A stretch of 9,582 bases of DNA from Clostridiales bacterium (GTDB lineage: Bacteria; Bacillota; Clostridia; Lachnospirales; Lachnospiraceae). Within the stretch, counting starts at the first letter, position 1, and each line of letters begins with the position of its first letter. The DNA is taken from contig JAJBVF010000506.1 in assembly GCA_020859965.1 (NCBI GenBank), positions 1 through 9,582 of the forward strand, given 5' to 3'. Both the position numbers and the translations under genes were made by a program. This document shows positions 7,151 to 9,582 of this stretch, piece after piece. The notes below the pieces were generated by a model, which ran no database searches, was not told where the DNA came from, and was given only the letters and a program-made list of their open reading frames with translations.

Positions 7151-7189
7151 CCGGTCGCAGGCATCGCAAGTTTCTGCAACCTGATCACT
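7120..7189 (-). ncRNA. Putative abiF-associated small RNA (about 70 nt)
   Basis: The transcript is predicted from A7189, seven bases after the -10 box, to the T-tract at about 7120. It folds as a short 5' tail, an 8-bp stem GGUUGCAG (7181-7174) with CUGCGACC (7160-7153) enclosing the 13-nt loop AAACUUGCGAUGC, a 2-nt GG linker, and the terminator hairpin. Between its own promoter and terminator there is no ribosome binding site plus reading frame of note. From memory, a conserved abiF RNA motif has been reported upstream of Abi_2 genes and shown in related systems to be an RNA partner of the HEPN toxin. Whether this RNA matches that covariance model was not tested. Confidence 0.7.
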
Positions 7190-7195
7190 GCGGTC

Positions 7196-7224
7196 ATCTT
7201 AACATTTACGTCTGAGAAAGTCAA
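7196..7224 (-). promoter_or_regulatory. Extended -10 promoter of the small RNA/abi unit
   Basis: Minus strand: -35 TTGACT (7224-7219), a spacer of exactly 17 bases, and -10 TAAGAT (7201-7196) preceded by TGT, an extended -10 element. A start at about A7189 fits. The strength of the -35 and TGn elements suggests constitutive, housekeeping-sigma transcription. Confidence 0.75.
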
Positions 7225-7543
7225 TACCCTCTGGACATATTTGAAAGGATAACCGCATCGATATTATATAGCAAAGGCATGTCATTTATGCATTAGCTTT
7301 CTACATCTTTTTTCTTTCCTTTACATAATATTCCAGCAGATTGGTTCAATCATTTAACTGTATAAGAGAAGCATATTTTTGTGAAGATATATATATACTT
7401 ATTACTTTACAGACAGTTGTTTTTATCAGCGACCCTTTTATGGAACCCTTGAAAAGAAGACCGCAAATATGCGGTCCGCCTCTTTCCTACCACCGTGAAT
7501 AATACAAGTTAATGCATTAATCCAGCACTACTGTGGTTTTGAC
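7225..7543. other. AT-rich non-coding intergenic region
   Basis: No convincing gene is seen on either strand: open stretches are short and lack ribosome binding sites. It contains a TATATATATA run near 7390, a terminator-like hairpin at 7451-7476 and a 12-bp perfect palindrome TTAATGCATTAA at 7509-7520. It separates the divergently transcribed abi unit and the CAP-domain gene. Confidence 0.6.
7451..7476 (-). terminator. Terminator-like hairpin facing the minus strand
   Basis: GACCGCA (7459-7465), loop AATA, TGCGGTC (7470-7476) form a perfect 7-bp GC-rich stem. On the minus strand it is followed by TTCTTTTC (7458-7451); on the plus strand the flank is CGCCTCTTT, a poorer tail. No minus-strand gene is recognised upstream of it, so it may block antisense transcription out of the CAP gene or end an unseen RNA. 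Confidence 0.5.
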
Positions 7544-7572
7544 TTTTCACAATCTCTGTTCCATGTTAAAAT
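7544..7572 (+). promoter_or_regulatory. Probable promoter of the CAP-domain gene
   Basis: -35-like TTTTCA (7544-7549, 4/6), a 17-base spacer and -10 TAAAAT (7567-7572, 5/6) preceded by TGT as an extended -10. Transcription would start near 7580, giving a leader of about 85 nt. A TTGACT just upstream (7539-7544) is spaced 22 bases from the same -10, too far to be its -35. Confidence 0.5.
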
Positions 7573-7586
7573 ATCCTCAGCCGATG

Positions 7587-7633
7587 ATGCCTGTAAATCG
7601 AGAAGACTATATTACAGTCCTCGCCTCTGGCAT
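7587..7633 (+). promoter_or_regulatory. Foldable 5' leader of the CAP-domain gene
   Basis: Nested arms ATGC (7587-7590) with GCAT (7630-7633) and CTGTAA (7591-7596) with TTACAG (7612-7617) allow a branched leader hairpin. It does not include the AAGGGAG ribosome binding site (7651-7657). I recognise no known riboswitch class in it, and there is no terminator, so a regulatory role is only a possibility. Confidence 0.3.
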
Positions 7634-7664
7634 TAACGCAAGATGATAAGAAGGGAGAAGAGCT

Positions 7665-9582
7665 ATGAAAAGACCAAAAACGCTCATTCTGACGACAGCT
7701 TTGCTGCTTGCCATGTCACTCGAAAGCGCAATTTCCTCCACTGCAGAAGAAACGGAAATCATTCTGGAAGAAACGATTTCTGATCTGGAAGAAACGGAAA
7801 CACAGGAAACAGAGTTGCAGGAAACACAATTTAACACATCTACCGACAGTCCGGATACAGAAGCATCTGTGATTTCAATCGAAGAAATCGAGATTATCGA
7901 TGAATCACAGATCCCGGATGCAGTCAGTGCAGATGACGACAGCGCCGCAATGAAAAGTCTGACATTCGATGAAGCCACGGATAACGCTTCTGACAATGCT
8001 TCCGGCGAGGACGGCAATGCAGATAATGAGGCAGATATCGAAAATACAGCAACAACCGTTTTGACGGAAAATGGGATCACAGGAGAAGCCGCATTCACCA
8101 CTGCTTCCGGAGGCATCTCTCTGGCATCCGAAGACTCGGATACCACCTGTTCGCTTGGCGTGACCGTTACCTATGGGCAAACAACCGCCCGAACTATGCT
8201 GGACATGATCAATGAACTCCGTACCGGCGACGACGCATGGTACTGGAATTCCGACGATACGACCAAGACTGTATGTTCCGGCCTGTCAGAGCTGACTTAT
8301 GATTACGATCTGGAGGCGATCGCAATGCAGCGTGCTGCGGAAATTGCCCTGTATTATTCTCACACAAGACCGGATGGCAATACCTGCTGGACTGCATATG
8401 ACGATAATTCTTATTCTTATTGGGCATGTGGCGAAAATATCGCCGCTGGCTATACCAGTGCCGCTTCCGTCTTTACCGGATGGGCGGAAGAAGACGAGTC
8501 TTACAGCGGGCAGGGGCACCGCCGGAATATGCTGAACAGCAATTTTACCTCAGTCGGTATCGGACACGTCTATTACAACGGCATCCATTACTGGGTACAG
8601 GAATTTGCTTATCCTACATCCACCTCAGGTTCTTCCACCACAGCAAATGACAGCAGCACGAATGTCAGTGTCAATGTATTATCCGAAAATATTTCATCTG
8701 TCTCGCTGAGTGCAGATCCGGATACCTGCAGCCTGATTGTCGGCGAAAGCGCTGCTCTCCCATCGCTCACTGTGAAAGTTACGCTCACGGAAACCTGGCC
8801 GTCCGGACGCATGCAGACAGTCACAACGGATTATTCCTGGGCATCTGCAAACAGTTCCTGTGCATCCATTTCCGAAAATATGATCTCCGGCCTCGCCGCA
8901 GGAACAACTTCAATCTCTACATCAGCCCTGGGCGAAACCTTAAGCGTTCCGGTAGCAGTACAATATGACATCACGAAAGCAAACCTTTCCCTTTCATCCG
9001 ACAGCTTTACATACAGTGGCAGCGCGCAGACGCCGACCGTCACAGTCAAATATGAGTCTGCCACACTTACCAGCGGCACAGATTACACAGTAACCTATGC
9101 AGATAATACAAACGCAGGAACAGCATCTGTAACTGTAACCGGAACCGGAAACTATACCGGCAGTCTGACCAGAACTTTCACAATCGAAAAAGCAAATCTG
9201 TCCAGTGCCTCTGTATCACTGGGGCAAACGAGCTGCACCTGTGACGGCAAAGCAAAAACACCTTCCGTTACGGTAAAATGCAGCTCTTCCACCCTTACAG
9301 GCGGAACGGATTATACTACATCCTATTCAGACAATACCAATCCCGGAACAGCAACCGTAACGATTACCGGAACTGGAAATTACACCGGGACCGCTTCTGC
9401 TTCCTTCCAGATTACACTCGCTTCCGGAAAAATTACAAGTCTGGAAAATAAGGCCAAAGGTGTTACGATCAAATGGAATCAAGTCTCCGGTGCATCCGGC
9501 TATTACATTTCCCGGAAAACCGCATCCGGCAGCTACCAGGCAGTGAAAACGATCAAAAGCGGATCGACTGTAAGCTATACAG
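7665..9582 (+). CDS. Secreted CAP-domain (SCP/PR-1-like) surface protein with Ig-like repeats (3' partial)
   Basis: The frame is open from ATG 7665 to the window end: 639 codons, no stop. AAGGGAG (7651-7657) is seven bases upstream. A signal peptide spans about residues 1-27 (basic start, TLILTTALLLAM core, likely cut after SSTA). A Glu/Asp/Thr/Ser-rich linker runs to about 160. The CAP domain (about 175-318) shows MINELR, SHTRPDG, GENIAAG, GHRRNML, VGIGH and YWVQEF. Cys residues in NTCW and WACGEN could form a disulphide. Then follow an Ig-like domain (about 345-435), two tandem repeats (about 436-582) and the start of an FN3-like domain (from about 585, ITSLENKAKGVTIKWNQV). The protein is exported; any cell-wall anchor lies beyond the window. 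CAP proteins have varied roles (lipid binding, proteolysis, adhesion), so function is not assigned. The promoter at 7544-7572 makes it a separate unit from the dlt-like operon. Confidence 0.88.
   Translation, partial: MKRPKTLILTTALLLAMSLESAISSTAEETEIILEETISDLEETETQETELQETQFNTSTDSPDTEASVISIEEIEIIDESQIPDAVSADDDSAAMKSLTFDEATDNASDNASGEDGNADNEADIENTATTVLTENGITGEAAFTTASGGISLASEDSDTTCSLGVTVTYGQTTARTMLDMINELRTGDDAWYWNSDDTTKTVCSGLSELTYDYDLEAIAMQRAAEIALYYSHTRPDGNTCWTAYDDNSYSYWACGENIAAGYTSAASVFTGWAEEDESYSGQGHRRNMLNSNFTSVGIGHVYYNGIHYWVQEFAYPTSTSGSSTTANDSSTNVSVNVLSENISSVSLSADPDTCSLIVGESAALPSLTVKVTLTETWPSGRMQTVTTDYSWASANSSCASISENMISGLAAGTTSISTSALGETLSVPVAVQYDITKANLSLSSDSFTYSGSAQTPTVTVKYESATLTSGTDYTVTYADNTNAGTASVTVTGTGNYTGSLTRTFTIEKANLSSASVSLGQTSCTCDGKAKTPSVTVKCSSSTLTGGTDYTTSYSDNTNPGTATVTITGTGNYTGTASASFQITLASGKITSLENKAKGVTIKWNQVSGASGYYISRKTASGSYQAVKTIKSGSTVSYT
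8970..9182 (+). repeat. Tandem protein repeat, unit 1 (71 residues)
   Basis: The unit starts ITKANLSLSSDSFTYSG and ends with DNTNAGTASVTVTGTGNYTG and TFT. It matches unit 2 in its start (I-x-KANLS), in SGTDYT and in the NTN-x-GTA-TVTGTGNYTG core. This is the MBG-like surface repeat style common in clostridial exported proteins. Confidence 0.7.
9183..9410 (+). repeat. Tandem protein repeat, unit 2 (76 residues)
   Basis: The unit starts IEKANLSSASVSLGQ and carries GGTDYTTSYSDNTNPGTATV with TGTGNYTG. Relative to unit 1 it has three Cys residues (TSCTCDG and VKCSS), which could form a disulphide absent from unit 1. The units differ enough in DNA to be old duplicates. Confidence 0.7.

Noticed and set aside
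7105..7224. Longer abi reading frame starting at TTG 7224 (355 residues)
   Set aside because: The TTG is inside the -35 box, and the extension would translate across the -10 box, the small-RNA stem and the terminator. It has no ribosome binding site and does not resemble Abi_2 N-termini.
7263..7268. Perfect TATAAT on the minus strand upstream of the small RNA
   Set aside because: No -35 box at 16-18 bases. It lies in an AT-rich tract where such hexamers are expected, and the promoter at 7196-7224 is much better formed.
7195..7280. Minus-strand 28-codon frame starting in the intergenic region upstream of the small RNA
   Set aside because: No ribosome binding site, no recognisable features, and it runs across the promoter of the small RNA.
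7607..8146. Minus-strand reading frame of about 179 codons opposite the CAP gene
   Set aside because: Ser/Val-rich translation antisense to the acidic linker, with no family motifs and no ribosome binding site. The plus strand has a signal peptide and a CAP domain. Other minus-strand frames opposite the five operon genes were dismissed for the same kind of reason.
8970..9410. Tandem repeats considered as a CRISPR array
   Set aside because: The repeats are in-frame, 71-76 codons long and diverged. They encode an extracellular protein module and lack short identical repeats with unique spacers.

Overview
The window looks like chromosomal DNA of a Gram-positive anaerobe of the class Clostridia, probably Lachnospiraceae. 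This is inferred from the style of the genes: a dlt-like operon with a carrier protein, secreted proteins with Ig-like and FN3 repeats, AGGAGG-type ribosome binding sites and roughly 50% GC coding DNA. No rRNA or other taxonomic marker is present, so the assignment is tentative.

Positions 1-6005 (+ strand) hold a tightly packed cell-surface operon of five genes. They are: a membrane-anchored transglutaminase-like protein with Ig-like domains (5' end outside the window); a DltA-like amino-acid adenylating ligase; a DltC-like carrier protein of 74 residues; an MBOAT O-acyltransferase (DltB/AlgI type); and a membrane-anchored SGNH-type protein in the DltD position. By the dlt model, the ligase activates an amino acid (classically D-alanine) and loads it on the phosphopantetheine of the carrier. 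The MBOAT protein and the SGNH protein then move it across the membrane onto an extracellular polymer. Several details are not textbook dlt: the selectivity Cys of DltA appears to be Gly, the MBOAT protein is of AlgI length, the SGNH serine is Cys, no DltX lies before dltA, and a transglutaminase-like protein sits upstream. The acceptor and even the amino acid are therefore open. Strong inverted repeats lie before the ligase gene (1230-1245) and between the MBOAT and SGNH genes (4810-4891).

Positions 6157-7224 (- strand) hold the most notable element: an Abi_2 (AbiD/AbiF) HEPN protein with an intact R-x4-H motif. It is preceded by a complete small-RNA unit made of an extended -10 promoter, an 8-bp stem-loop and an intrinsic terminator, all within about 110 bp and ending just before the abi ribosome binding site. 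This matches the layout of an AbiF HEPN toxin paired with a structured RNA. A sampled line of this gene is clearly lower in GC than a sampled line of the operon, consistent with acquisition as a defence cassette.

Positions 7225-7664 are a non-coding divergent intergenic region with a terminator-like hairpin facing the - strand, a 12-bp palindrome, a + strand promoter and a foldable leader. Positions 7665-9582 (+ strand) encode the N-terminal 639 residues of a large secreted CAP-domain protein with an acidic linker, an Ig-like domain, two tandem repeats and the start of an FN3-like domain; its 3' end is outside the window.
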